A stretch of 64,000 nt of DNA from CAVDWX01 sp963612735 (GCA_963612735.1 CAVDWX010000003.1:1-64000); one strand, 5' to 3'; positions 46,486-56,319 are shown, counted from the stretch's first letter. Notes: generated by a model from the letters alone, not told the origin. Numbers and translations: made by a program.

Positions 46486-46523
46486 AAGTGGGTCTTTCTT
46501 TGCTAAGACTCACTTTTCTTTTT
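46486..46523 (+). terminator. Terminator of the subtilase gene
   Basis: An 11-bp stem with one G-T pair (46486-46496 with 46505-46515) is followed by a T-rich run to 46523. Confidence 0.85.
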
Positions 46524-46592
46524 AACCATTTTGATTTATTTTCTTGATGTTTGCATGCTATTTTATTTACTAATTTATAATTTAAAAAACTA

Positions 46593-46621
46593 TTTACATA
46601 TTTTTTTCTTAGGTGTATATT
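46593..46621 (+). promoter_or_regulatory. Promoter of the peptide-binding lipoprotein gene
   Basis: TTTACA (46593-46598), exactly 17 bp, then TATATT (46616-46621). The leader from about 46628 contains a GC-rich hairpin before the SD. Confidence 0.6.
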
Positions 46622-46640
46622 GTTTGCATTCATTTATTCC

Positions 46641-46669
46641 GCGTGCAAATTTAATAATTGAACGCACGC
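46641..46669 (+). promoter_or_regulatory. Leader hairpin before the SD of the lipoprotein gene
   Basis: GCGTGC (46641-46646) pairs with GCACGC (46664-46669), with an inner AT helix, ending four bases before the AAAGGAG SD. It could stabilise the mRNA 5' end or regulate translation. No T-run follows, so it is not a terminator. Confidence 0.45.
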
Positions 46670-46689
46670 ATGAAAGGAGAAAAGACTAA

Positions 46690-49518
46690 ATGAAACAAAA
46701 AATTGCATTGTTCACATTGTGCGGTTTGCTTGCTTTATTTGGCGTTGCTGGTTGTGGACCTAAAAACGCTTCTAAGAGTTCTAATTCCACTTCTTCTACT
46801 GAAAAAGAATTTTCTTTTACAGCTGAACTATTAACTGGCAATGACTGTTTAAGAGTTGGCGGATCTGACACTTTATTAGTGGACTACGACGATGACTTGG
46901 GCGTTGATCGCTCATTTACTGTTACCTCAAGCGATACTACAGTACTATCTGTTGAAGAAGTCAGTGGTGGCTTTAAGGTGACAGGTTTAAAGTTAGGAAA
47001 GGCTAGCTTATTAGTTACTGAAAAGGCTTCTGGTCTAACTCAAACCTTGACATTAACTGTTGCTGAGAATGCAGGTGGGGTTGCTACTTATACAACCGCT
47101 AGTTATGATGAAAAAGCTACTATTCTTGGCAAACTTGAAAAGTACGCTGTTGAAAACTTCTTAACCGGAATTACCTTATTTGAAGATGGCGGTACAGTCA
47201 TGTACAATCCTCGTGTTAAAAAGGGTACTGAAAATTATATTTCCGGTTACGGATTTGGTATTTTAGGTGAAGGTTCTATCACTGAACCATTAGCGGCAGA
47301 AACTGTCGATGCTTGGAAACTCTATTACCATAGTGCATCTGCATCCGATCCTAAAAAAGTCAATTATTTAAACGATAAAGGTAGCGAAGTTAGCGATTTC
47401 TACTCTTACGTTGCTAGTTCATATTATGGAACTAAAATGAACGCCACTAAAGATGGCTATGATTGGTATCCAGTCCTAGCTAAAGGCGAACCAGTTGCGA
47501 TTAACGCTGATGAATATGGTTATTCCAACACTTGGCAAATCAAAGTAAAAACTGGTAAAGATGGACTTAAATTTGCTACTGCTTCAACAAAATATGCTGA
47601 ATATAACGGTAAAGAAGTCACTATAGCTGATTATATTTTCCCATTCCAAGTTTTATTAACTCAATCCGTTGGTTATGTCCGTGGCTCTGAATTAGCCGCT
47701 GATACAACTTCTGGATTTGATGGTGGCAAAAAATATTATAGCCAAACCGAAACTGTTAGCTTATTTGATGATAATGGAAATCTCAATCCTGATATGACTA
47801 AACTATTTGACGAATTAGTGGGCATTAAAGCTATCGATGAAGAGACGCTTCAATTTACCTTACTCAAATCTGTTAGCCCTTTCTATGCTAAATATTATTT
47901 GTCTAGTAATTTATATTCACCAATTAATTCCAGCTTCTTCTATAAAGTTGGTTCTGAAAGTTATGGTATGTTCAAGCAAAGTGATAACACCACTCCTGTT
48001 GATAACATTCTTTCCTTATCACCTTATACTCTTGAATACTGGGAGCAAGATAAATTAGTTTGTTACAAACGTAATCCAGAATGGGTTGAATTTAAGGATT
48101 CTGATTCTACCATTTCAAGTAGATACTCAATCGAAGGTGTTCATATCGATATTATTACCGCTGCTAAATCTGATTCTGAAGCTGTCTTCAATGAATTTAT
48201 TGCTGGTAAACTCGATGCTGCTAGCATCCCACAAAGCCAATTATCGAAATATAAAAACGATTCACGTACTACTAAAACCAAAGGTAGTTCTAACTTCAAA
48301 TTAAATGTTAATTCCTGTACTAAAGAAAGATGGGAAGAACTATTTGGTGAAGATGGTGTTATTACTACAACTAAAAAATCTGATTACTGGGATGTTAAAC
48401 CTTGGATGAGCAATACTAACTTCTTAAGAGGTTTATCCGCTTCTATTGATAGAGAAACATTTGCTGATAACCGTGGTGTTATCGCCTCTAACGATTACTT
48501 ATCCGCTGCTTATTTAATTAATCCTGAAGAAGGCATTTCTTATAACTCCACTCAAGCTCATAAAGATGCTGTCAAAGGTTTCTTCCCAGAAACTAATGGC
48601 TACAACTATGGTGCCGCTACTACTTACTTTAGCTTAGCTGTTGAAGAATTAGTGGAAGAAGGACAACTTGAATTAGGAACAAAATCTAATCCTACTAATA
48701 TTTCTATCGTTATCGAATGGATGAATCCAAGCGATACTGAAAACTATGGTGCTGAATTAGCAACCTATTTTGAAAAAGCGTTCAATGATGATGCTGTATG
48801 TGGTGGTGCAGTTAAACTTACTGTCGTCAATCACGATGGTACCAGTGATTATACTGATGTTTATTACAAGCATTTAATGGTTGGACAATTTGACTTAGGT
48901 TTTGGTGCTATTTCTGGTAACACCTTAGATCCAATTAACTTCTTTGAAGTTTTAAAATCAGACAACTCTTCTGGTTTCACTCTTAACTGGGGCGCTGATA
49001 CTAATGATGTTAGTGATACTATTGGATACGATGGTCAATTCTGGTCATTTGATGCCCTTTGGACTGCCGCTAACACAGGTGGTGTCTTTGAAGATGGTGT
49101 TGAAGTTGCTGCTTTATCTTCTGAAGTAACTGAAATTATTGAAGATACAACTGCTGGATCAATTACTGTTAAGATTGATTTTGTCTACAATTTCCAAGGC
49201 CATAAAGGAATTACATATACTTTAAATAGAATCGATGTTTATTTAGTTGGTGTTGGTAATTTAACTTTAACGTTAGATGAAGATTACACTCTTGTAGTTG
49301 ATGAAACTACTGGAGAAAATCACGCTGTTGTGACATTTGATGCTTCAACCATAGCGTTCTTAGACTACTATTTACAAGCTAAATATGGCGAAACAGCATA
49401 TAAAGATTACGCTCATGTTACTGAAGCTATGTATGGCACTTTCTGGGTGTTTGAAATCTATGTGGATATCTCCTTCAATGGCGCTATGCCACAAACCTTA
49501 TATACAACCGCTCTTTAA
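46690..49518 (+). CDS. Peptide ABC transporter substrate-binding lipoprotein (OppA-like) with an Ig-like domain
   Basis: Surface receptor of the Opp importer. The 942-aa precursor has a lipoprotein signal with lipobox GVAGC and Cys22, a Ser/Thr-rich linker, and a BIG2-like bacterial Ig domain at about 40-130 (TSSDTTVLSVEEVSGGFKVT). The SBP_bac_5 fold follows, with LTGITLFEDGG, SVGYVRGSELA, LSLSPYTLEYWEQDKLVCYK and FLRGLSASIDRETFADNRG. It is far longer than usual OppA (about 540-600). It has its own promoter and terminator and precedes oppBCDF. Confidence 0.9.
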   Translation: MKQKIALFTLCGLLALFGVAGCGPKNASKSSNSTSSTEKEFSFTAELLTGNDCLRVGGSDTLLVDYDDDLGVDRSFTVTSSDTTVLSVEEVSGGFKVTGLKLGKASLLVTEKASGLTQTLTLTVAENAGGVATYTTASYDEKATILGKLEKYAVENFLTGITLFEDGGTVMYNPRVKKGTENYISGYGFGILGEGSITEPLAAETVDAWKLYYHSASASDPKKVNYLNDKGSEVSDFYSYVASSYYGTKMNATKDGYDWYPVLAKGEPVAINADEYGYSNTWQIKVKTGKDGLKFATASTKYAEYNGKEVTIADYIFPFQVLLTQSVGYVRGSELAADTTSGFDGGKKYYSQTETVSLFDDNGNLNPDMTKLFDELVGIKAIDEETLQFTLLKSVSPFYAKYYLSSNLYSPINSSFFYKVGSESYGMFKQSDNTTPVDNILSLSPYTLEYWEQDKLVCYKRNPEWVEFKDSDSTISSRYSIEGVHIDIITAAKSDSEAVFNEFIAGKLDAASIPQSQLSKYKNDSRTTKTKGSSNFKLNVNSCTKERWEELFGEDGVITTTKKSDYWDVKPWMSNTNFLRGLSASIDRETFADNRGVIASNDYLSAAYLINPEEGISYNSTQAHKDAVKGFFPETNGYNYGAATTYFSLAVEELVEEGQLELGTKSNPTNISIVIEWMNPSDTENYGAELATYFEKAFNDDAVCGGAVKLTVVNHDGTSDYTDVYYKHLMVGQFDLGFGAISGNTLDPINFFEVLKSDNSSGFTLNWGADTNDVSDTIGYDGQFWSFDALWTAANTGGVFEDGVEVAALSSEVTEIIEDTTAGSITVKIDFVYNFQGHKGITYTLNRIDVYLVGVGNLTLTLDEDYTLVVDETTGENHAVVTFDASTIAFLDYYLQAKYGETAYKDYAHVTEAMYGTFWVFEIYVDISFNGAMPQTLYTTAL

Positions 49519-49556
49519 TAATTAGCGATTGATATAATAAATCTTAATTAATTATT

Positions 49557-49587
49557 AGGAAGGTTTGCTAACACTTACCTTCCTTTT
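49557..49587 (+). terminator. Terminator of the OppA-like gene
   Basis: AGGAAGGT (49557-49564) pairs with ACCTTCCT (49577-49584) and is followed by a short T-rich tail. It separates the receptor transcript from oppBCDF. Confidence 0.85.
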
Positions 49588-49644
49588 AATTTTTGAAGTT
49601 TGTTTTGGTTGAAACAAAAGTATATATTTTCAAAAACAGTGGAG

Positions 49645-49666
49645 TTTTAACATGATTTTGTTAAAA
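49645..49666. repeat. Inverted repeat upstream of oppB, possible operator
   Basis: TTTTAACA (49645-49652) and TGTTAAAA (49659-49666) are perfect inverted copies six bases apart, about 70 bases upstream of the oppB promoter. The symmetry suits a dimeric regulator, but none is identified. Confidence 0.4.
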
Positions 49667-49736
49667 ATAGATTGATTTATATGAAATTTTAAAAGTATGT
49701 TGACTTAAACTACTTAGATGAAATATGTGCAAAATC

Positions 49737-49765
49737 TTGTCAAAATATTATATATATAATATAAT
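49737..49765 (+). promoter_or_regulatory. Strong promoter of oppBCDF
   Basis: TTGTCA (49737-49742), exactly 17 bp and a perfect TATAAT (49760-49765). The short leader holds a hairpin ATAGAT/ATCTAT (49784-49798) just before the AAAGGAGG SD. Confidence 0.75.
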
Positions 49766-49818
49766 TTGAAAACTTATGAGAGGATAGATTATATCTATAG
49801 CATAGAAAGGAGGAATGT

Positions 49819-50853
49819 ATGATCAAATATTCAATTAAAAGAATCTTATTAGCGTTACTTACCACGTTTATTATTCTTTCTTTGACATTCATTTTAGTAA
49901 AAGCTCTTCCATTCCAAAAGCCAATTGGAACAGTAGCTGAACAATTTTCTTATTTTGAACAACAATATCGTCTTGGTTATTTGACTCGGGAATATTTTAA
50001 ATTAGATGGTAGAGAGGCAGTCGGAACGATTAAACTTTCTAACACTACCTACTACTATTATCAAAAACCAATTATGGAACAATATTTTCACTGGCTCGGT
50101 AATATTGTTACAAGATGGGATTGGGGCACATCTACTCAAATCAAAGCTAATTTTGATGCGATGTATATCATCGGAGAAAGGCTTCCGGTTTCTTTATCTC
50201 TTAATGTTATTTCCGTTTTAATTTCTGTCCCACTTGGAATTCTTCTTGGCATCTTAGCGGGTTTAAAAAAGAATACTTGGATAGATCATACTATTTCAAC
50301 CTTAGTTATGGTGTTTATTTCTATTCCTTCCTTTGTTATCATTTCATTTTTGATCTATTTTTTAGCTTATAAGTCAGGCTTATTGCCCACGAAATGGCCT
50401 AGTGTATTAGATTCGGCCGATAAAAAAGCTTTAGCCTATATCATTCCAGTAACCGCATTATCGTTTGGATCAATATGTGGATATTGCCGTTTCGTCAGAG
50501 CGGAATTATGTGAAGTCATGTCTAGTGAATATTTATTATTAGCTAGAACTAAAGGTTTGACTCGTAACCAAGCCATCGTTAGACACGCTCTTCGTAACGC
50601 AATGGTTCCAATTCTTCCTTCTATTCTAGCTGAATTTATTGGGCTATTAGGTGGTTCGATGATTCTTGAACAATTGTACGGTATTCCCGGAATTGGAAGT
50701 TTATATATTACAGCATTGAATTTAAAAGATTATAACGTTCTTATGGTTGATATGGCTGTCTTTACGACCATTGGTCTTCTTGCCAATATTATTTTGGACC
50801 TATCGTATGGCTTTATTGACCCAAGAATTAGAATGGGGATGAAAAATCAATAA
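49819..50853 (+). CDS. oppB: OppB, peptide ABC transporter permease
   Basis: The 344-aa membrane protein has a first helix (about 9-30), a conserved extracellular part with HWLGNIVTRWDWGTST, five more helices, and the EAA-like coupling loop EYLLLARTKGLTRNQAIVRHALRNAM at about 235-260. The end LSYGFIDPRIRMG is typical of the DppB/OppB family. The SD is AAAGGAGG. It is the first gene of the oppBCDF operon. Confidence 0.94.
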   Translation: MIKYSIKRILLALLTTFIILSLTFILVKALPFQKPIGTVAEQFSYFEQQYRLGYLTREYFKLDGREAVGTIKLSNTTYYYYQKPIMEQYFHWLGNIVTRWDWGTSTQIKANFDAMYIIGERLPVSLSLNVISVLISVPLGILLGILAGLKKNTWIDHTISTLVMVFISIPSFVIISFLIYFLAYKSGLLPTKWPSVLDSADKKALAYIIPVTALSFGSICGYCRFVRAELCEVMSSEYLLLARTKGLTRNQAIVRHALRNAMVPILPSILAEFIGLLGGSMILEQLYGIPGIGSLYITALNLKDYNVLMVDMAVFTTIGLLANIILDLSYGFIDPRIRMGMKNQ

Positions 50854-50855
50854 TT

Positions 50856-52862
50856 ATGGAAAATAAAGATTTTGAAATTGTGGAACCATCCACTGAAAAT
50901 TTAACTAATGATGCCCCTATTGAAGTTACGCAAGAAGACTTCTCCTTTATTGATACTAATTCCATTCAACATGAAACTAAATTTGAAACCAAACCTACTA
51001 CATTTTTAAAAGATTCATTAAAACGTTTTAGTAAGAATAAATCATCCGTTGTCGCCGCTATTATTTTAGGAACATTGCTTTTATTATCTATTTTTGTTCC
51101 TCTTATTGACCAAAATGATGTCAGTGTCGCTCACCCTGATTATACTTATCTAGAACCTAAATTATTCCCATCTGGAACTGGATTTTGGGATGGAACAAAA
51201 AAATATAGCAACATTCCATATGATTCAGAAACTAATTCTCCAGATCCTGAATCATTTGTTGGTAGTGCAGTTAGCAATTTAAAAGTTGGTGAAACTGCTT
51301 ATATTGATGTTACCAATAAATACGGGAAAGGCGGATATGTTCAATTTTCATGTAATGTTGCTCGTGAAACGATTTTAGTTGATGAAGAAACTGATGAAGA
51401 AAAGACTGAGCTTATTCCGACAACCGCCTATTTAGAAACCGCCACTTTCTCTGGCGATTTAAATATTGATGATGAAAATACGGTTAGTATTGTTTTTGGA
51501 AATAAAGAAATTGATTATTATAAGATTGGAAATTTTGATCTTTCTATTCTTTATACCGATAGCGAAACTAAAGAAACTAGAGAAGTTTTCTTATATAAAA
51601 ATATCTCAACTGAAAATGATTTATCGTTCAATATTGGAGATAAATTAAAAGAAGTTAATTCCACTCTTACATCTTATAGTGATGCCAAATTAAGATTTTC
51701 TATTTCTAATGAGGATTTAAAGTACAGCAAATGCATTTTAATTAAATCTGTTGAAATGAATTCTAATAGTGGCGATAGTGCATTTAGAACATCTTTTAAA
51801 GCTCCTTCATTTACGAGCGCTAATGAGATGGTGATGAGAACTAAGGATAGTGATGCTGCTAGTTATTGGGTCTGCAATGGCTATAAATATATTAAAGATG
51901 TTGAAATTCAAACTTGTTCTTTCACTTATGATACATATGAAGCCAAATTAGGAAATAAGCAAAAAGTTATTTCACAAAAAGAAATGCAAACATATATTGA
52001 TAAGGGATATTGTTCTTATAATTTTAAAAAAGGTGTTTCTTCTTTTGAAAGACTTTCCGATAAATGTCCTATTATTGAAGTGTATGAATCAAAAAGTCAA
52101 AGAATTCCAGGAACAACTGAATATCAATATAGTCTTACTTGTTTAATTTCCCAATATCGTTATTTACCTGAATTTTCTTCAATGCCAATTTTCCTATTTG
52201 GCACTGATTCTCAAGGACGAGATATGCTTAAATATGTTTTTGAAGGTTTAAGAACATCATTATTATTAGGTATTTGTACTTTTGCATTCTGCTTTGTCTT
52301 TGGCCTTATTTGGGGTTCTATTTCTGGCTATTTTGGTGGAACTGTTGACTTATTAATGGAAAGACTTACTGATATTCTTTCCGGTATGCCTTGGATTGTC
52401 GTTATGACGTTAGTTATCATCCATCTAGGAAGTAACTTCTGGACGTTTGCTTTAGCACTATGTCTAACTGGGTGGATTGGGACTGCCTCGTTAACTAGAA
52501 CACAATTCTATCGATTTAGAGATCGAGAATATGTTTTAGCTTCGCGTACATTAGGGGCAGGCAATATTCGTTTGATATTTAAACATATTTTGCCTAATGC
52601 TTTAGGAACGATTATCACTTCATCGGTTTTAATGATTCCAAGTGTTATCTTCTCTGAAGCGACCATTTCTTATTTAGGCTTAGGCTTAAAGAATTTGAGT
52701 TCATTAGGTGTTATCTTATCTAATAATCAATCTCAATTGCTTTCTAATCCTTATTTATTATTATTCCCATCGGTTATTATTGCTCTTACGATGATTTCAT
52801 TTAATTTATTTGGTAATGGCTTAAGAGATGCGGTTAACCCATCATTGAAAGGAGAAGAATAA
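50856..52862 (+). CDS. oppC: OppC, peptide ABC transporter permease with a large extracellular insertion
   Basis: Partner permease of OppB. Its 668 aa are about twice the normal size. A cytoplasmic N-terminal tail is followed by helix 1 at about 63-85. About 360 residues come before the conserved FGTDSQGRDMLKYVFEGLRT at 447-466, where usual OppC has roughly 60-70, so about 290 residues are inserted on the outer face. The last five helices and the coupling loop EYVLASRTLGAGNIRLIFKH are standard. The insert is rich in beta-type segments and may dock the large receptor. Confidence 0.92.
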   Translation: MENKDFEIVEPSTENLTNDAPIEVTQEDFSFIDTNSIQHETKFETKPTTFLKDSLKRFSKNKSSVVAAIILGTLLLLSIFVPLIDQNDVSVAHPDYTYLEPKLFPSGTGFWDGTKKYSNIPYDSETNSPDPESFVGSAVSNLKVGETAYIDVTNKYGKGGYVQFSCNVARETILVDEETDEEKTELIPTTAYLETATFSGDLNIDDENTVSIVFGNKEIDYYKIGNFDLSILYTDSETKETREVFLYKNISTENDLSFNIGDKLKEVNSTLTSYSDAKLRFSISNEDLKYSKCILIKSVEMNSNSGDSAFRTSFKAPSFTSANEMVMRTKDSDAASYWVCNGYKYIKDVEIQTCSFTYDTYEAKLGNKQKVISQKEMQTYIDKGYCSYNFKKGVSSFERLSDKCPIIEVYESKSQRIPGTTEYQYSLTCLISQYRYLPEFSSMPIFLFGTDSQGRDMLKYVFEGLRTSLLLGICTFAFCFVFGLIWGSISGYFGGTVDLLMERLTDILSGMPWIVVMTLVIIHLGSNFWTFALALCLTGWIGTASLTRTQFYRFRDREYVLASRTLGAGNIRLIFKHILPNALGTIITSSVLMIPSVIFSEATISYLGLGLKNLSSLGVILSNNQSQLLSNPYLLLFPSVIIALTMISFNLFGNGLRDAVNPSLKGEE

Positions 52863-52863
52863 T

Positions 52864-54714
52864 ATGGAAAATAAAGAAGTTGTCCTTTCGGTTAAGGATT
52901 TAAAAATTTCATTCTCTACTGACCATGGTTATGTACAAGCTGTCCGCGGTGTCTCCTTTGATTTATATAAAGGTGAAACTTTATGTATTGTTGGTGAATC
53001 TGGATCTGGCAAATCGGTTACTTCTAAAACAATCATGGGCATCTTAGCGTCAAACGGACGTATTCAAGGCGGCTCCATTATGTATGAAGGAGAAGATTTA
53101 ACTAAAGTTAGCGAAGATGAATTCCACCGCATTCGTGGACATAAAATTGGAATGATTTTCCAAGATCCTCTTTCTTCACTTAACCCAATTGTCAGAATTG
53201 GAAAACAAATTACTGAAGCCATGCTCATCAACTCTTCTCGATTAAAGAAAATGTATGATGAATTAGTTTCAAAAGAGCTTGTAGCATATAAAAATTCCAT
53301 TACTAAGAAAAGAACATTTATTTATGCCGCCAAGGACAAAATTACCTTCTTAAAAAGCGAAAAGAAAAAGAAGATTAATTCGATTAAAACCCACGCTACC
53401 GAATTAGCGGAAGGTAAATTATATTCCTTAAAATTAGAATATCGAAATAATGTGGCTCATATCATTGAAACCACGAAAGACACTAATGCTCCGCTTTTTA
53501 AAGAATTAAATGCTTTAAAAATTGTTGTTAAAAATAAAAACAAAGAAGCAAAAGAAAATATTGAAAATATCGATACTAGTGCGGAACTTTTACGCATTTC
53601 TATTTTAGAATCTCAAATTAAAGAAAATAAAGAAAATGCCGCACATCAAATTGCTTTATTAAAACAAGAATATTTAGCTAATGTTAAAGTGATTAAAGAA
53701 GAAAAGAAAAAAGAACAAATAGTAGCTAATAAAAAGATTGTTGAAATTAAAAATCATTACAATAAATTAATTGCCGAAGCAAAAAGTAATTATTTCAAAG
53801 TGAAGCGTGAAACGATTGCTACTTATAATCCTATTATTAAGGAAAATAAGAAATTATTTAAAGTGCGTTCTAAAGAAGCTAAAAAAATTGTTCGTAAACA
53901 TAAAGCTGACTTAAGAAAACAATATTTAGCATCTAAACATGAATTACAATTAAAGCTAAAAGAAGCGAAGACTGAACACGCTAAATATACAGTTAAAAAT
54001 GAATTAAAAGAGCTCAAAGCTAAATATGTTTCTTCGATTAAAATAACGAGAAAAGAAGCTAAAGAAAGAGCGCTTCGCATCATGAAGGAAGTTGGAATCA
54101 GTGAACCTGAAAAAAGATTTAAACAATACCCATTTGAATTTTCAGGTGGTATGAGACAACGTATTGTTATCGCTATTGCTTTAACTGCTGATCCTGATAT
54201 TTTAATTTGTGATGAACCCACAACTGCTTTAGATGTCACCATTCAAGCTCAAATTCTTGAACTTATCAACCGACTTAAAGCGGAAAGAAAACTTTCATGT
54301 ATTTTCATTACCCATGATTTAGGTGTTGTTGCCAATATGGCGGATCGTGTGGCTGTTATGTATGCCGGTAAGATTGTTGAATATGGTACTGAAGAAGATA
54401 TCTTCTATGACCCACGTCATCCTTATACTTGGGCTTTATTATCATCAATCCCCGATGTTGATAGCAAAGAAAAACTCGAAGCTATTCCAGGAACACCTCC
54501 AAATATGATTTACCCACCGGTTGGTGATGCATTTGCTTTACGTAGTAGATATGCGATGGCTATTGATTTTAAAAAGGAACCACCTTTATTTAAGGTCAGC
54601 GATACTCATTATGCCGCGACATGGCTTTTAGATGAACGCGCCCCCAAAGTGGAAATGCCCCAAATTGTTAAAACTCGTATTGAAAATAGCTTGAAAGCTA
54701 GAGGAGGTAAGTAA
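52864..54714 (+). CDS. oppD: OppD, peptide transporter ATPase with a long helical insertion
   Basis: Walker A GESGSGKS at 44-51, Q-loop Gln100 (IFQDPLSSLNP), signature FSGGMRQR with Ser427, Walker B LICDEPTTALD, H-loop ITHD and the C-terminal oligopeptide domain (HPYTWALLSSIPD). At 616 aa it is almost double the normal length. The extra approximately 260 residues (about 122-395) lie between Q-loop and signature, in the helical subdomain, and are Lys/Glu-rich with heptad-like pattern. Start and stop are tightly packed with oppC and oppF. Confidence 0.94.
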   Translation: MENKEVVLSVKDLKISFSTDHGYVQAVRGVSFDLYKGETLCIVGESGSGKSVTSKTIMGILASNGRIQGGSIMYEGEDLTKVSEDEFHRIRGHKIGMIFQDPLSSLNPIVRIGKQITEAMLINSSRLKKMYDELVSKELVAYKNSITKKRTFIYAAKDKITFLKSEKKKKINSIKTHATELAEGKLYSLKLEYRNNVAHIIETTKDTNAPLFKELNALKIVVKNKNKEAKENIENIDTSAELLRISILESQIKENKENAAHQIALLKQEYLANVKVIKEEKKKEQIVANKKIVEIKNHYNKLIAEAKSNYFKVKRETIATYNPIIKENKKLFKVRSKEAKKIVRKHKADLRKQYLASKHELQLKLKEAKTEHAKYTVKNELKELKAKYVSSIKITRKEAKERALRIMKEVGISEPEKRFKQYPFEFSGGMRQRIVIAIALTADPDILICDEPTTALDVTIQAQILELINRLKAERKLSCIFITHDLGVVANMADRVAVMYAGKIVEYGTEEDIFYDPRHPYTWALLSSIPDVDSKEKLEAIPGTPPNMIYPPVGDAFALRSRYAMAIDFKKEPPLFKVSDTHYAATWLLDERAPKVEMPQIVKTRIENSLKARGGK

Positions 54715-54715
54715 T

Positions 54716-56245
54716 ATGGAAAAAATATTAAATATTGTTAATAAAAAGAGACGTTCCGTATCTTATCGTCCCGAATTAGTGGATCAAAATATTATTTTAT
54801 CGGTCCGTCATTTAAAACAATTCTTTAAATTTGGACACGGCAAAAACTCATTTAAAACTAAAGCTGTTCATGATGTCTCTTTTGACGTTTATGGAGGAGA
54901 ATGCTTCGGTTTAGTGGGCGAATCTGGATGTGGAAAAACTACGACAGGAAGAAGTTTAATTAGACTATACAAAATTACTTCTGGCTCAGTTTATTTTAAA
55001 GGCTATCGGATTTCCGCTGGGAAAAGATGGAATGAAAAAGAAATTAAATGGACTGTTATTAGATGTAAAAAGAAGATTAAAGATTTAAAGCAACAAGAAA
55101 AAGATGAAATCGAAAGAAAAAAAGATATCACCGGTTTACGTGCGATTATTAGAGATATTGATGCTCAAATCGCTTCTTTGAAAGAAAAGATTTCTAAACT
55201 TAAGATTGAATATAAAGATGCTTTACGCGTCGTTGCTCAAGTCGATGATGAAGATGAAGCTGAAGCATTAAAAGAAAAAGCGGAAAAAGAATATCAAACC
55301 AATCTTCAACCTGCGCAGTTAGAAATCAATAAATTGCGCGCTAAAAGAAGAGAAACATTAGAACTAGTTAAGAAGAAAGAAAAAACCACTGTTGTTGAAG
55401 ATCCAATTAAACTTCAAAAAGAAATCGATGAGATTCACGCTAATTATCAAAAGCAAATTGATGAAATTAGTGCTTATATGAAGAAAGTTGTCAAAGAGCA
55501 AAAGAAGATTATTAAGCAAATTAATTATGATAATAATCACGTTGATAAGAAATTGTTGACCAAGATGCAGATGATTTTCCAAGACCCTGTTGATTCTCTT
55601 GATCCTCGTATGACGGTTGAAGATATCATTCAAGAAGGTTTACGTATTCAAGGACACACTAATAGATACAAGAATTCTAAAAAAGTCAAAGAAATGCTTG
55701 AGACAGTTGGTTTAATTCCTGAATATGCATCTCGATACCCTCATGAATTCTCTGGTGGGCAAAGACAACGCATTGGCATTGCTAGAGCGCTTGTCATGAA
55801 TCCTGAATTCTTAATTTGTGATGAACCAATCTCCGCTCTTGATGTTTCTATTAGAGCCCAAATCATCAACTTACTCAATGATATGAAACAAAAATATGGT
55901 TTAACGATGTTATTCATCGCTCACGACTTATCGGTTGTTAAATATTTCTGTGATCGTATCGCGGTCATGTATTATGGCGAGATTGTCGAATTAGCGCCTT
56001 CTGATGAATTATTTAAACATCCACTTCATCCATACACTAATGCATTATTATCCGCTATTCCAAAACCTGATCCGATTAGCGAAAGAAGTCGTAAACGTAT
56101 CATCTATAATCCACTTAAGGACCATGATTATTCAAAAGAACGTCCCAAATTAGTGGAAATTATACCAGGACACTTTGTCTTAGCTAATAGTGAAGAATTA
56201 GCGCGATATAAAGAAAAGATTGCTAAAATTGATAGTGTTAAATAG
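54716..56245 (+). CDS. oppF: OppF, peptide transporter ATPase with a coiled-coil-like insertion
   Basis: Second ATPase of the Opp importer. Walker A GESGCGKTT at 68-76, Q-loop Gln289 (IFQDPVDSLDP), signature FSGGQRQR with Ser346, Walker B LICDEPISALD, H-loop AHD and HPYTNALLSAIP. About 185 extra charged residues (about 100-280) lie between Walker A and the Q-loop, a different place from the OppD insert. Distance from Q-loop to signature is normal. Usual OppF is about 310-330 aa; this one is 509. Confidence 0.94.
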   Translation: MEKILNIVNKKRRSVSYRPELVDQNIILSVRHLKQFFKFGHGKNSFKTKAVHDVSFDVYGGECFGLVGESGCGKTTTGRSLIRLYKITSGSVYFKGYRISAGKRWNEKEIKWTVIRCKKKIKDLKQQEKDEIERKKDITGLRAIIRDIDAQIASLKEKISKLKIEYKDALRVVAQVDDEDEAEALKEKAEKEYQTNLQPAQLEINKLRAKRRETLELVKKKEKTTVVEDPIKLQKEIDEIHANYQKQIDEISAYMKKVVKEQKKIIKQINYDNNHVDKKLLTKMQMIFQDPVDSLDPRMTVEDIIQEGLRIQGHTNRYKNSKKVKEMLETVGLIPEYASRYPHEFSGGQRQRIGIARALVMNPEFLICDEPISALDVSIRAQIINLLNDMKQKYGLTMLFIAHDLSVVKYFCDRIAVMYYGEIVELAPSDELFKHPLHPYTNALLSAIPKPDPISERSRKRIIYNPLKDHDYSKERPKLVEIIPGHFVLANSEELARYKEKIAKIDSVK

Positions 56246-56271
56246 ATAATCGCCTTAGGGCGATTATTTTT
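56246..56271 (+). terminator. Terminator of the opp operon
   Basis: A 9-bp perfect stem ATAATCGCC/GGCGATTAT (56246-56254 with 56259-56267), loop TTAG, followed by T residues to 56271, directly after the oppF stop. Confidence 0.9.
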
Positions 56272-56319
56272 AACCTTTCTATAATCGAGCTCTTCTACCT
56301 CGCTAGAGCATAAAGAGCC

